Positions 42,026 through 50,066 of a stretch of 63,019 nt of DNA are shown here, one piece after another (within the stretch, counting starts at the first letter, position 1; every line of letters begins with the position of its first letter). The notes below the pieces were generated by a model. It was not told the DNA's origin. It did not search any database and worked only from the letters and a program-made list of their open reading frames with translations. Made by a program: the position numbers and the translations under genes. This stretch comes from Hominenteromicrobium sp900549945 (lineage in GTDB: Bacteria > Bacillota > Clostridia > Oscillospirales > Acutalibacteraceae): contig CABRNK010000017.1 of assembly GCA_902472305.1 (NCBI GenBank), positions 1 to 63,019 of the forward strand, written 5' to 3'.

Positions 42026-43051
42026 TTAAAGCTGCGGCACGATCGCCTGAATAGCGGGCTTTAGGCCGCGGCCGGGGTGCTCCTGCTGGTGGTAGATCTG
42101 GCCGTCGTAGGCGGGCAGGTCATTGCCCTCCACGAGCACGGGGCCGTTCGGCGTTATGGCGACGTCCCAGCCGACATAGCGCATGCCCGGGCGCACCTGC
42201 GCGGCGCGCTTGCACAGCCGGACAGCCTCGTTGTAGTACGGGATGCGGAACCCGATGAAGCTGTGCCCGGTATCGGGGTGCGCGTCGAAATACTCACCGG
42301 TTTTGTCGGAGAGCGCCGGCCGGCGGATCACGCCGTCCGCACAGATCAGAGCGGAAAGGCCGCCGCTCGTCGTGTTGTCAACGCACGCGCCGCCGCGGCC
42401 CGTGCGCAGAAAGGCGTAAAGCGGGTGCGGCTCGCCCTTTTCGTCCGTCAGGGTGACGATGCGGACCGTGTTGATCGAGCCCGGGTACACGGCGCACATC
42501 TCCTTGTGCTGCGCGAGCCCCTCCTCCACGAGGTAGAGCCCGCGGCCGATACAGTCATTGTAAAGCGCGCGTGCGCTCGGCGAGTTTTCGGACGTGCCGG
42601 CGTCGAAGCGCTCGACCTCCAGACCGCCGAAGCCGCCGGGCGCTTTCAGAAAGACAACGGGATGGCGGTGCAGAAAGGCGTCGAGCGCCTTGTCGTCGGC
42701 ATGGTGCAGGTCGAGGTATTCGCGCCCGAGAAACTGCGAAAACGTATTGCAGAACCGGATCTTGTCCTGAAAGATCTCGGCGTCCTTTGGGGCGTTCACA
42801 AGCCGGCACAGCCGCCAGTTGTCGCGCATGGTGAAAAAGGTCCTGCGGTCGCGGTGCCGGCGGATGTGCACGAAGCCGAAAATATGGTAATCGAAAAAGC
42901 CGACATTGTACAGGACGATGCACAGGAGCATGTCGAGCACGATCAAAAGGGATGGTGTTCTGGTTTCTTTTTTCACTTCGCGCACATAGACGAGCATGCG
43001 GCCAAAGCTGAAGCTGCGGATTCGTCGCAGCAACAGACGTAATTTTAACAT
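42026..43051 (-). CDS. sugar-transfer-associated ATP-grasp protein, 341 aa
   Basis: An N-terminal hydrophobic or membrane-associated stretch (LLIVLDMLLCIVLYNVGFF, about 35-53) precedes an ATP-grasp domain: VVFLKAPGGFGGLEVERF (nucleotide loop), GLYLVEEGLAQHKEM, NTVRIVTLTD and the metal-binding WDVAITPNGPVLVEGND. This is the pattern of ATP-grasp proteins found in capsule and polysaccharide loci. It may ligate a carboxylate to an amine on a sugar or lipid. No polysaccharide genes surround it here. GGAGAGGG precedes ATG. Confidence 0.85.
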   Translation of the reverse strand: MLKLRLLLRRIRSFSFGRMLVYVREVKKETRTPSLLIVLDMLLCIVLYNVGFFDYHIFGFVHIRRHRDRRTFFTMRDNWRLCRLVNAPKDAEIFQDKIRFCNTFSQFLGREYLDLHHADDKALDAFLHRHPVVFLKAPGGFGGLEVERFDAGTSENSPSARALYNDCIGRGLYLVEEGLAQHKEMCAVYPGSINTVRIVTLTDEKGEPHPLYAFLRTGRGGACVDNTTSGGLSALICADGVIRRPALSDKTGEYFDAHPDTGHSFIGFRIPYYNEAVRLCKRAAQVRPGMRYVGWDVAITPNGPVLVEGNDLPAYDGQIYHQQEHPGRGLKPAIQAIVPQL

Positions 43052-43274
43052 TTTTTACGAACCCTCTCCTTCATGAATAGGCGGAAAACGACTGTTTTCC
43101 ACAAAATATACCCTCTAGTTAAGTATAAGGCTTAATACGGAAAAAGTCCAGAAAAAGTATTACATGAAAGTTGCAAAAAAGTTGAAAAATTTCTTAAGAT
43201 TTACGGTTTTTGCTCTGGCGCGCGCGGCGGCTGCGGTTTATAATAGAGAAAAAGGGGCATAAAGGAGAGGCAGC
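43052..43274. other. AT-rich divergent intergenic region
   Basis: Together with repeat copy B this gene-free stretch is 325 bases. A perfect 7-base inverted repeat GGAAAAC-GACT-GTTTTCC (43083-43100) lies in the leader of the ATP-grasp gene. TATAAT at 43239-43244 faces the carboxylesterase gene, with no good -35. Confidence 0.4.
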
Positions 43275-43376
43275 GTGAAAAATACTTTTTCACACACGAT
43301 TTGAGCCTTTGCCGCGACGAGCAAAGCGGCAATCGGCTTTGCCGACCGGCACAAAAAATAAGGAATGGTGATTATC
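43275..43376 (+). repeat. interspersed element copy B, abutting the carboxylesterase gene
   Basis: It starts with a perfect hairpin (GTGAAAAA-TAC-TTTTTCAC), continues through ACACGATTTG, GAGCAAAGCGGCAATCGGC, TTTGCCGACCGGCAC and AAAAAATAAGGAATGGTGATT, and stops at the ATG. It matches copy A (14136-14254) in order and position relative to the start codon. Confidence 0.75.
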
Positions 43377-44867
43377 ATGGCGATTGGCATTGTGAAAACT
43401 GCGGGCGGCGCGGTTTCCGGCGCGGAGCAAAACGGCATCACGGCGTTCTGCGGCATCCCCTACGCGGCGCCGCCGGTGGGGGCGCTGCGCTGGCGCGCGC
43501 CCAAGCCCGCCCCTGCTTGGGAGGGCGTGCGGGACTGCACGCGGTTTGGAAATATGTGTGTGCAGAACGGCGGGTTCGTCGGGATGGATGCGTTTTTAAA
43601 CCATCCGCAGAGCGAGGACTGCCTGTACCTGAACATCTGGACGCCGGCAAACGCCGCGGGCGAGGACCTGCCGGTGCATTTCTGGATTCACGGCGGCGGC
43701 TTTCAGGGCGGCCTCGGCGACGAGCCGCTGTATCAGGGGCTGCCGCTCGTCGAGCAGGGGGAGATTCTCGTCACGATCAACTACCGCCTCGGCGCGCTGG
43801 GCTTTCTGGCGCACCCGGCGCTGACGGCGGAGGATGAAAACGGCGCGTGCGGCAACTACGGTCTGCTCGACCAGATCGCGGCGCTGCGCTGGGTGAAAAG
43901 GAACATCCGCGCGTTCGGCGGCGACCCGAACCGCATCGCGATCGCCGGGCAGTCTGCGGGCGCGATGAGCGTCGCGGCGCTGCTCGCCTCGCCGCTGACC
44001 GCCGGCCTGTACAGCGCGGCCGTGCTGCAAAGCGGCGGCCCGCGTCCCGGCGCGCGAACGAAAGCCGAGGCGGAGGCACACGGCCTTGAGATACAGAAAA
44101 AGCTGGGCTGCGCGTCGATAGAGGAGATGCGCGCAAAGCCGGTGGAGGACATTTTGGCCGCGACAAGGCCGGAGCCGGGCGCGCTGCGTCTCCGGCCCGT
44201 TGTGGACGGCTATGTGCTGCGCGAGGACCCGTACAGCGCGTTTCTTACGGGGCGCATCGGGCAGGTGCCCGTTCTGATCGGCTCCAATGCGGACGAGGGG
44301 CTGTTCGCCCCGGTGAACGGTGAAACCTTCGAATCGTTTGAGGCCGACGCGAAGCGGTATTTCGGCGCGGACTACGGCGAGTTCTGCGCGCTCTATAATT
44401 TCACGCCGGAGAATTTCCGCAGGGCGGCGCTTGATGTGCAGCGCGATTTCGCGTTCGTCAACATCCGCCACGTGCTGCGCACTCTGAGCCGCGTCCACCC
44501 CTGCCCGGTCTACCAGTATTACTTTACGGAGCCGATCTTGCTGCAGGACGGCACCTTCGTCGGCGCGACGCACTCGGCGGAGCTGTTTTATGTGTTCGGC
44601 ACGCTCGACGTGCTCGGCAGCAGTACGGTGGAGGGCGGCGCGATGGACGTCAAAAAGGGGCGGCCGCAGTATGCGCTTTCGGCGCAGATGGGCCGCTATT
44701 GGGTGAATTTTGTCCGCCGCGGCGACCCGAACGGCCCCGGCCTGCCGGAATGGCGCCCGGCCGGCGACGGCGAGTACATGCACTTTTCCGCAAACGACGT
44801 GCAGAGCGAGCGCACCCGCCGCCCCGCCCGCGTCTCTTTCATCGAAAAGCACAGGCCGGGAGAATAA
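43377..44867 (+). CDS. type-B carboxylesterase (PnbA-like), 496 aa
   Basis: Alpha/beta hydrolase with an N-terminal GIPYAAPPVGALRW block, SEDCLYLNIWTP, the oxyanion hole HGGGFQGG, the nucleophile elbow GQSAGAMS and the catalytic His in GATHSAELFYVFG. No signal peptide, so it is cytosolic. Substrates may be aryl or ester compounds such as acylated sugars or esterified drugs. I start at the ATG at 43377, placing the ribosome binding site in the repeat element exactly as at 14255; an ATG four codons earlier is less likely. Confidence 0.93.
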   Translation: MAIGIVKTAGGAVSGAEQNGITAFCGIPYAAPPVGALRWRAPKPAPAWEGVRDCTRFGNMCVQNGGFVGMDAFLNHPQSEDCLYLNIWTPANAAGEDLPVHFWIHGGGFQGGLGDEPLYQGLPLVEQGEILVTINYRLGALGFLAHPALTAEDENGACGNYGLLDQIAALRWVKRNIRAFGGDPNRIAIAGQSAGAMSVAALLASPLTAGLYSAAVLQSGGPRPGARTKAEAEAHGLEIQKKLGCASIEEMRAKPVEDILAATRPEPGALRLRPVVDGYVLREDPYSAFLTGRIGQVPVLIGSNADEGLFAPVNGETFESFEADAKRYFGADYGEFCALYNFTPENFRRAALDVQRDFAFVNIRHVLRTLSRVHPCPVYQYYFTEPILLQDGTFVGATHSAELFYVFGTLDVLGSSTVEGGAMDVKKGRPQYALSAQMGRYWVNFVRRGDPNGPGLPEWRPAGDGEYMHFSANDVQSERTRRPARVSFIEKHRPGE

Positions 44868-44878
44868 ACAAAAAAAGA

Positions 44879-44912
44879 GCCCGCCGCACCGGGAAGAACC
44901 GGGGCGGCGGGC
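44879..44912. terminator. terminator between convergent genes
   Basis: GCCCGCCGC pairs with GCGGCGGGC, with inner CCGG pairing. The minus side continues CTCTTTTTTTG, so it mainly ends the CorC-type gene. Confidence 0.75.
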
Positions 44913-44975
44913 CTGCGCTTTCAAAAAGCGCCGTTTATGTTTTTACTTGCATTCGCGCGCGGCGGGAGAAGCGGC

Positions 44976-46241
44976 TCAGCCTTCCTCTGCCGGCGCCTCG
45001 GGCTTCGGCGTGACGGTGATGCGCACGCGCGTGGTGCGCTGGTACTCCGTCTCCTCCACGGCGACGTGCAGGTTTTCGAAATCGAAGCTGTCGCCCTTTT
45101 CCGGGATGCGGTCGAGCTGCTCGATCACCCAGCCGTTGATTGTGGAGGCCTCGGTTTCCGCCTTGATGCAGAAGAAGGCGAACATCTCGTCGAGGTCGGT
45201 CGAGCAGTCCACGAGGTACACGTTCTCGCTGAGCTTTCGGAACGATTCGACCACCCGGTCGTGCTCATCCCAGATTTCGCCGACCAGCTCCTCGATGATG
45301 TCCTCGAGCGTCACGATACCCTCGGTGCCGCCGAATTCGTCGACGATGACCGCGAGGTGCGACTTGTTTTTCTGGAGCAGCTTCAAAAGGACGGAGATCT
45401 TCATCGACGGCGGGATGAATTCGACGGGCTTGACAATGCTCTCGAGTGCCGCGCCGCCGCGCACCACGTAGTTGTGGAAGTCCTTTTCATTGATCAGGCC
45501 GATGATATTGTCGATCGATTCCTCATAGACGGGCAGGCGGGAAAAGCCCGTCTGAATGAACAGCTGCGCAATATCCTCCACATCGCTGTCTGCGGGGATC
45601 GCCTCCACATCGACGCGGGGCGTGAAGATGTCGATCGCCTCCAGATCGTCGAACTCGATGACGTTGTGGATCAGCGTGCTTTCATTGGCGTTGATGCCGC
45701 CCTCCTGCTCGGCCTCCTCGACGATCGTGAGCAGCTCGCTTTCCGAGATCGTGCGGTCGTCGGAGACCTTGATGAAGCGGGAAACCAGCTTTTTGATGCC
45801 GACGAGCAGGAAATTGATGGGCTTGAACACATAAATGAGCACGTTGATGATCGGCGCGGAAAACATCGCGAACGCCTCGGGCGATTCCTTGGCGATGCTT
45901 TTCGGCGTGACCTCACCGAAGATCAGGATGATGATCGTCATGGCTACGGTAGAGGCCGTGGGGCCGGCGCTGCCGCCGAGCATCTGGATGAACAGGACCG
46001 TGGCGACGGACGAGGCCGTGATGTTGACGATGTTGTTGCCTACGAGTACGGAGGAGATCAGCTCGTCGTAGTTTCCGGCGAGGCGGTAGGCGAGCTTCGC
46101 GCGCCGGTTGCCGCTTTCCGCAAGGTTCTTGATGCGGATGCGGTTCAGAGAGGAGAACGCCGTCTCCGTCGCGGAAAAATACGCCGACAAGATGATCATA
46201 ATGATGATGGTGACGATTAACCCTGTACTGTGACTGTCCAT
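44976..46241 (-). CDS. CNNM/CorC (HlyC/CorC) family membrane protein, 421 aa
   Basis: A DUF21 membrane domain (residues 1 to about 190; SAYFSATETAFSSLN, LVGNNIVNI, IFGEVTPKSIAKE), a CBS pair (about 205-335; MTPR-like FTPRVDVEAIPA, GFSRLPVYEESIDNIIG, VIVDEFGGTEGIVT) and a C-terminal CorC/HlyC domain. The family exports or senses Mg2+ and related divalent ions. Its own promoter (46344-46316) faces away from the TetM-like gene. Confidence 0.95.
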   Translation of the reverse strand: MDSHSTGLIVTIIIMIILSAYFSATETAFSSLNRIRIKNLAESGNRRAKLAYRLAGNYDELISSVLVGNNIVNITASSVATVLFIQMLGGSAGPTASTVAMTIIILIFGEVTPKSIAKESPEAFAMFSAPIINVLIYVFKPINFLLVGIKKLVSRFIKVSDDRTISESELLTIVEEAEQEGGINANESTLIHNVIEFDDLEAIDIFTPRVDVEAIPADSDVEDIAQLFIQTGFSRLPVYEESIDNIIGLINEKDFHNYVVRGGAALESIVKPVEFIPPSMKISVLLKLLQKNKSHLAVIVDEFGGTEGIVTLEDIIEELVGEIWDEHDRVVESFRKLSENVYLVDCSTDLDEMFAFFCIKAETEASTINGWVIEQLDRIPEKGDSFDFENLHVAVEETEYQRTTRVRITVTPKPEAPAEEG

Positions 46242-46315
46242 TTGAGAAAAAATAACCTTTCTTTCCTACAAAAAATTTGCCGCGGCTGTCTGCCGCCCGG
46301 CATGTATATTTTTTA

Positions 46316-46344
46316 ATCATAGCATATAAAGGGCTCGGTGTAAA
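46316..46344 (-). promoter_or_regulatory. promoter of the CorC-type gene
   Basis: Minus strand TTTACA, 17 bases, TATGAT; 75 bases upstream of the start codon. Confidence 0.6.
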
Positions 46345-46386
46345 CAGTAAAATTTCGGAGGCGGTTTTGCACCGTCTGCGGAAGGC

Positions 46387-46415
46387 TTGAAAAAACCGCC
46401 GCGTTCCTGTATGAT
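46387..46415 (+). promoter_or_regulatory. promoter of the TetM-like gene
   Basis: TTGAAA, 17 bases, TATGAT. The leader is about 90 bases. It lacks the obvious attenuator hairpins seen before mobile tet(M) genes, as far as I can see. Confidence 0.65.
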
Positions 46416-46512
46416 ACAGATAGGCTTAATATGCGCGGCGGAAAGCGCCGGCGGCGGGCGGCAGGCGCGGCTTTTTGAGGCATCGAGCGGCGCGCAGCAG
46501 GGGGGCAAAGGC

Positions 46513-48441
46513 ATGAAAAGAAAAATCAACATCGGCGTTCTCGCGCACGTGGACGCGGGCAAGACGAGCTTGACGGAACAGCTTCTGTTTTACGGCGGTG
46601 CGCTCCGATCGGCCGGGGCGGTCGACCTCGGCACCGCGCAGACCGATACGCTGGCGGTCGAAAGGACGCGCGGCATCTCGGTCAAAACGGCGGACGCCGT
46701 GCTCGAGACGGAGACGGCCGTCGTCAATCTGATCGACACGCCCGGTCACGCCGATTTCATCAGCGAGGTGGAGCGGGCGCTTTCGGTGCTCGACTGCGCG
46801 GTGCTCGTCATCTCCGCCGTCGAAGGCGTGCAGGCGCAGACCGAGGTTTTGCTCGGCGCCGTGCAGCGCTTGAAGCTGCCGTGCGTGGCGTTTGTCAACA
46901 AGCTCGACCGCGCGGGCAGCGATTTCGAGGCGGCCTGCGCGGCGCTTTCCGATCTGCTTGCGGGCCGCACGCTGCTCGTCGTGAACCGTCCCGAGCATGA
47001 AGGGTTGCCGGAGGCCGCGCCGGTGCGGGCGGCGGACTGCCTCGAAAACGCGGTGGTGCTCGCGGAGGACGAGGCGCTGCTCGAGCGCTATCTCGCGGGC
47101 GGGGCTGTGGATTTTCCACAGACGGTGCGCGCCGCAGTGGGAAACGGCGCGGTGCCGGTGCTCTGCGGCTCCTCGAAAACGGGCGCGGGCTGCCGCGAGC
47201 TGCTCGATTTCCTCTGCGCCTGCGTGCCCGAAGCGCCGCAGGCGGACGGAGAATTTCTGGCCCGCGTATTCCGCGTGGAGCACGACAAGGGCCTCGGCAA
47301 GCTCGCGCATGTGCGCGTTTTTTCGGGCAGCATTGAGCCGCGGCAGAGTGTTTACCTGCCCCGCTGCGGCGCGGAGGAAAAGGTCGCGGGCATCCGAAGG
47401 CCGCTCGGCCGCCGGCAGGCGGACGTGCCGGAGGCCGAGGCCGGCGACATTGCGGTGCTGTTCGGCCTCAGCAGCGTGCGCGCCGGCGACGTGCTCGGGC
47501 GCGGCGCGCTGCCGCGGGCGGAAAGCACACTGGCCGTGCCGCTGCTCACCGTGAAGGCCGAGCCGGAGACCCCCGCAGAGATCACGGCGCTTGCCGCCGC
47601 GCTTTCGGCGCTCGCCGACGAGGATCCCGCGCTCCGCTTCGAGTGGGTGCGGGAAAAGCGGGAGATCCAGCTTAGGATTGTCGGCAAAATCCAGCTCGAG
47701 ATCCTTGGCGCGCTGCTTTTGGAGCGCTACGGCCTCAAGGCGCGATTTTCCGCGCCGTCCATCATCTATAAGGAAACGCCGGCAAGGGCGGGCGAGGGCT
47801 ATGCCGACTATCTCGCGCCGAAGCCCTGCTGGGCGGTTCTGCGCTTTCGCATCGAGCCGCTGCCGCGCGGTTCCGGCCTCGTCTACGAATCGCAGGCGTC
47901 GCCCGCCCGGCTCCTGTACCGCTACCAGAACCACGTGGAAACCGCGGTGCCCGAGGCGCTTTTGCAAGGACTCTTCGGCTGGGAGGTCACCGACCTCAAG
48001 GTGACGCTGCTCGACGGCGAGCACCACCACGTCCACACGCACCCGCTCGACTTTTTCGTCTGCACGCCGATGGCGATCATGGACGGCCTCAAAAACTGCG
48101 GCACGACGCTTTTGGAGCCGATTCTCCGCGTGCGCGCCGTGTTTGACCCGGCGCTTTCCGGGCGCGTGATCGGCCTTTTGCAAAACGCGCGCGGCACGCT
48201 GCTCTCGCAGGCGGTGCGCGGGGAACGCCAGCTTTTCGAGGCCGAGGTGCCCGCTGCGGATAGTCTGGAGCTGCCCGTGGAGTTTGCGAAGCTGACCGGC
48301 GGGCGGGGCAGCCTCTCCGCGGTGTTCTCGCATTACGCGCCGTGCCCGCCGGGCTTCACGGCCGAGCGCGAGCGCATCGGCGCGAACCCGCTGGACCGCG
48401 CGAAATACATTTTGGAAAAGCGGAACGCGCTCGCCACATGA
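46513..48441 (+). CDS. TetM/TetO/TetW-like ribosome-binding translational GTPase, 642 aa
   Basis: The GTPase domain has AHVDAGKTSL (G1), RTRGISVKT (G2), DTPGHADF (G3) and NKLDR (G4); EF-G-like domains II-V follow. Length matches ribosomal protection proteins (639-641). The same family includes chromosomal paralogues in clostridia that do not give clear tetracycline resistance. G2 differs from the RGITIQT of mobile Tet proteins and the C-terminus differs from Tet(M). GC-rich codon use is like the neighbours and no mobile element is adjacent, so this looks native. Resistance cannot be claimed from sequence. Confidence 0.85.
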   Translation: MKRKINIGVLAHVDAGKTSLTEQLLFYGGALRSAGAVDLGTAQTDTLAVERTRGISVKTADAVLETETAVVNLIDTPGHADFISEVERALSVLDCAVLVISAVEGVQAQTEVLLGAVQRLKLPCVAFVNKLDRAGSDFEAACAALSDLLAGRTLLVVNRPEHEGLPEAAPVRAADCLENAVVLAEDEALLERYLAGGAVDFPQTVRAAVGNGAVPVLCGSSKTGAGCRELLDFLCACVPEAPQADGEFLARVFRVEHDKGLGKLAHVRVFSGSIEPRQSVYLPRCGAEEKVAGIRRPLGRRQADVPEAEAGDIAVLFGLSSVRAGDVLGRGALPRAESTLAVPLLTVKAEPETPAEITALAAALSALADEDPALRFEWVREKREIQLRIVGKIQLEILGALLLERYGLKARFSAPSIIYKETPARAGEGYADYLAPKPCWAVLRFRIEPLPRGSGLVYESQASPARLLYRYQNHVETAVPEALLQGLFGWEVTDLKVTLLDGEHHHVHTHPLDFFVCTPMAIMDGLKNCGTTLLEPILRVRAVFDPALSGRVIGLLQNARGTLLSQAVRGERQLFEAEVPAADSLELPVEFAKLTGGRGSLSAVFSHYAPCPPGFTAERERIGANPLDRAKYILEKRNALAT

Positions 48442-48473
48442 GCCTGCGCGCCCTTTAACGCAAAGCACAGTCT

Positions 48474-48494
48474 GGGCCGCGCTTCACGCGGCCC
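48474..48494 (+). terminator. weak terminator after the TetM-like gene
   Basis: A perfect 8-base stem (GGGCCGCG with CGCGGCCC) with a 5-base loop. Only GGTTTAC follows, so termination may be partial and hflX may be read through. Confidence 0.45.
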
Positions 48495-48536
48495 GGTTTA
48501 CAGATACAAGGCTGTTGTATAGAAAGGAAACGGTTT

Positions 48537-49799
48537 ATGGAATATACGGAAAATAAGATCGTGCCCGAGCGCGCTCTGCTCGTCTCTCTCGATACCGGCG
48601 AATACGACGCGGAAAGCTCGCTCGACGAGCTCTGGGAGCTTGCGAAGAGCGGCGGGGCCGAGCCTGCCGCGACGCTGACGCAGAAGCGCCCCGCGCCCGA
48701 AACGGCGACGTGCGTCGGCAGCGGCATGGTGCAGGAGATCCGCGCGTTCTGCGAGAACAACGAAATCGAGCTGATTATCTTCGACCGCGAGCTGACGCCG
48801 ACGCAGATCCGCAACCTAGAAAAAGAGACCGACGTGCGCGTCGTCGACCGCACGATGCTGATCCTCGACATCTTCGCCCAGCGCGCGCAGAGCCGCGCCG
48901 GCAAGGTGCAGGTGGAGATGGCGCAGCTCAAGTACCTTCTGCCGCGGCTTTCGGGCAAGGGCGCGGCGCTCTCCCGCCTCGGCGGCGGCATCGGCACGCG
49001 CGGACCGGGCGAGACGAAGCTCGAAACCGACCGCAGGCACATCCGCCGGCGCATCGAATCGCTGCGCGAGCAGCTCAAGAAGGTGGAGACAGGACGAAAG
49101 GAGACGCAGCGCCGCCGTGAAAAGGACGGCACGGTGACCGTGGCGCTCGTCGGCTACACGAACGCGGGCAAGTCGACGCTGATGAATCTGCTCACACAGG
49201 CGGGCGTGCTCGCCGAGGACAAGCTCTTCGCGACGCTCGACCCCACGGCCCGCGCGCTGAAGCTGCCCGGCGGCAAGACTGTCATGCTGATCGACACGGT
49301 CGGCCTCGTGCGCCGCCTGCCGCACCATCTGGTCGAGGCGTTCAAGTCGACGCTGGAGCAGGCCGCGACGGCGGACATCATCCTGAACGTCTGCGACGCT
49401 TCGAGCCCCGAGGCGCGCGTGCACCTCGATGTGACGGGCGAGATTCTCCAAAGCCTCGGCTGCGGCGACCGCCCGGTGATCCCGGTGCTGAACAAATGGG
49501 ATCTCGTCGAAAGCCCGGACGATGCGGTGCACGTGCCGGGCGCGGTGCGCATCAGCGCGCTGAAAAATGAGGGGATCGAGGCGCTTTTGCAGGCCGTGGA
49601 GGACAATCTGCCGGTGAAAGCCGTGGAGGTCACGGCGCTGCTGCCGTTTGCAAAGACTGGCGTCGCCGCCGCGCTGCGCCGCGCGGGCGCGCTGCTCTCG
49701 GAGGAATACACCGCCGAGGGGCTTTTGCTCCGCGCGCGCGTGGAGCCGCGGGAGCTCGCGCTGCTGGAGCCGTTTCTGACGGAGGACGGCAGTGTATAA
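48537..49799 (+). CDS. hflX: ribosome-associated GTPase HflX, 420 aa
   Basis: The N-terminal HflX domain has ATCVGSGMVQEI, IFDRELTPTQIRNLE and SRAGKVQVEMAQLKYLLPRL, then GGGIGTRGPGETKLE. The G domain carries GYTNAGKSTL, DTVGLVRRLPHHLVEAF and NKWD. HflX splits stalled or heat-damaged 70S ribosomes and gives tolerance to some macrolides. Length is typical. AAAGGAAA precedes ATG. Confidence 0.97.
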   Translation: MEYTENKIVPERALLVSLDTGEYDAESSLDELWELAKSGGAEPAATLTQKRPAPETATCVGSGMVQEIRAFCENNEIELIIFDRELTPTQIRNLEKETDVRVVDRTMLILDIFAQRAQSRAGKVQVEMAQLKYLLPRLSGKGAALSRLGGGIGTRGPGETKLETDRRHIRRRIESLREQLKKVETGRKETQRRREKDGTVTVALVGYTNAGKSTLMNLLTQAGVLAEDKLFATLDPTARALKLPGGKTVMLIDTVGLVRRLPHHLVEAFKSTLEQAATADIILNVCDASSPEARVHLDVTGEILQSLGCGDRPVIPVLNKWDLVESPDDAVHVPGAVRISALKNEGIEALLQAVEDNLPVKAVEVTALLPFAKTGVAAALRRAGALLSEEYTAEGLLLRARVEPRELALLEPFLTEDGSV

Positions 49800-49802
49800 A
49801 CG

Positions 49803-49850
49803 AATGTATACGACTGTATTTTATACATTGCATACATTAAAAAATGTATA
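49803..49850. repeat. cluster of TATACATT/AATGTATA inverted repeats
   Basis: AATGTATA at 49803 and 49843 pair with TATACATT at 49822 and the related CATACATT at 49831. It lies between hflX and the ARG-box-like site of the arginine operon. It could be a weak hairpin or a regulator-binding array. Confidence 0.5.
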
Positions 49851-49935
49851 GAACATGGCCGCGCTCCTGCAAAAACTGGACAATATTCAGCGTATGAGGC
49901 CGTGAAAGGCTGGAAATACGGAAAATCTGCCGAAC

Positions 49936-49987
49936 ATGAATAAATATTCACTTTGGGGGTTGATTTTTCCGGAAAACGGTGTATAAT
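49936..49987 (+). promoter_or_regulatory. argG promoter with ARG-box-like operator
   Basis: ATGAATAAATATTCA (49936-49950) fits the near-palindromic ArgR box (TGAAT-centre-ATTCA). TTGATT (49960), 16 bases and TATAAT (49982) follow at once. ArgR repression of the whole arginine cluster by arginine is the expected logic. The argR gene itself is not in the window. Confidence 0.65.
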
Positions 49988-50066
49988 GAAAACCGTTGAA
50001 ATTCAAAAAGCGATTTTCCGCCGGCTCCGCCGCGCGGTGACTGTAGCAAAGAAAGAGGTTTTGAAA

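Noticed and set aside
46513..48441. Acquired tetracycline-resistance gene
   Set aside because: Divergent motifs, native-looking composition and no mobile element; resistance cannot be inferred.
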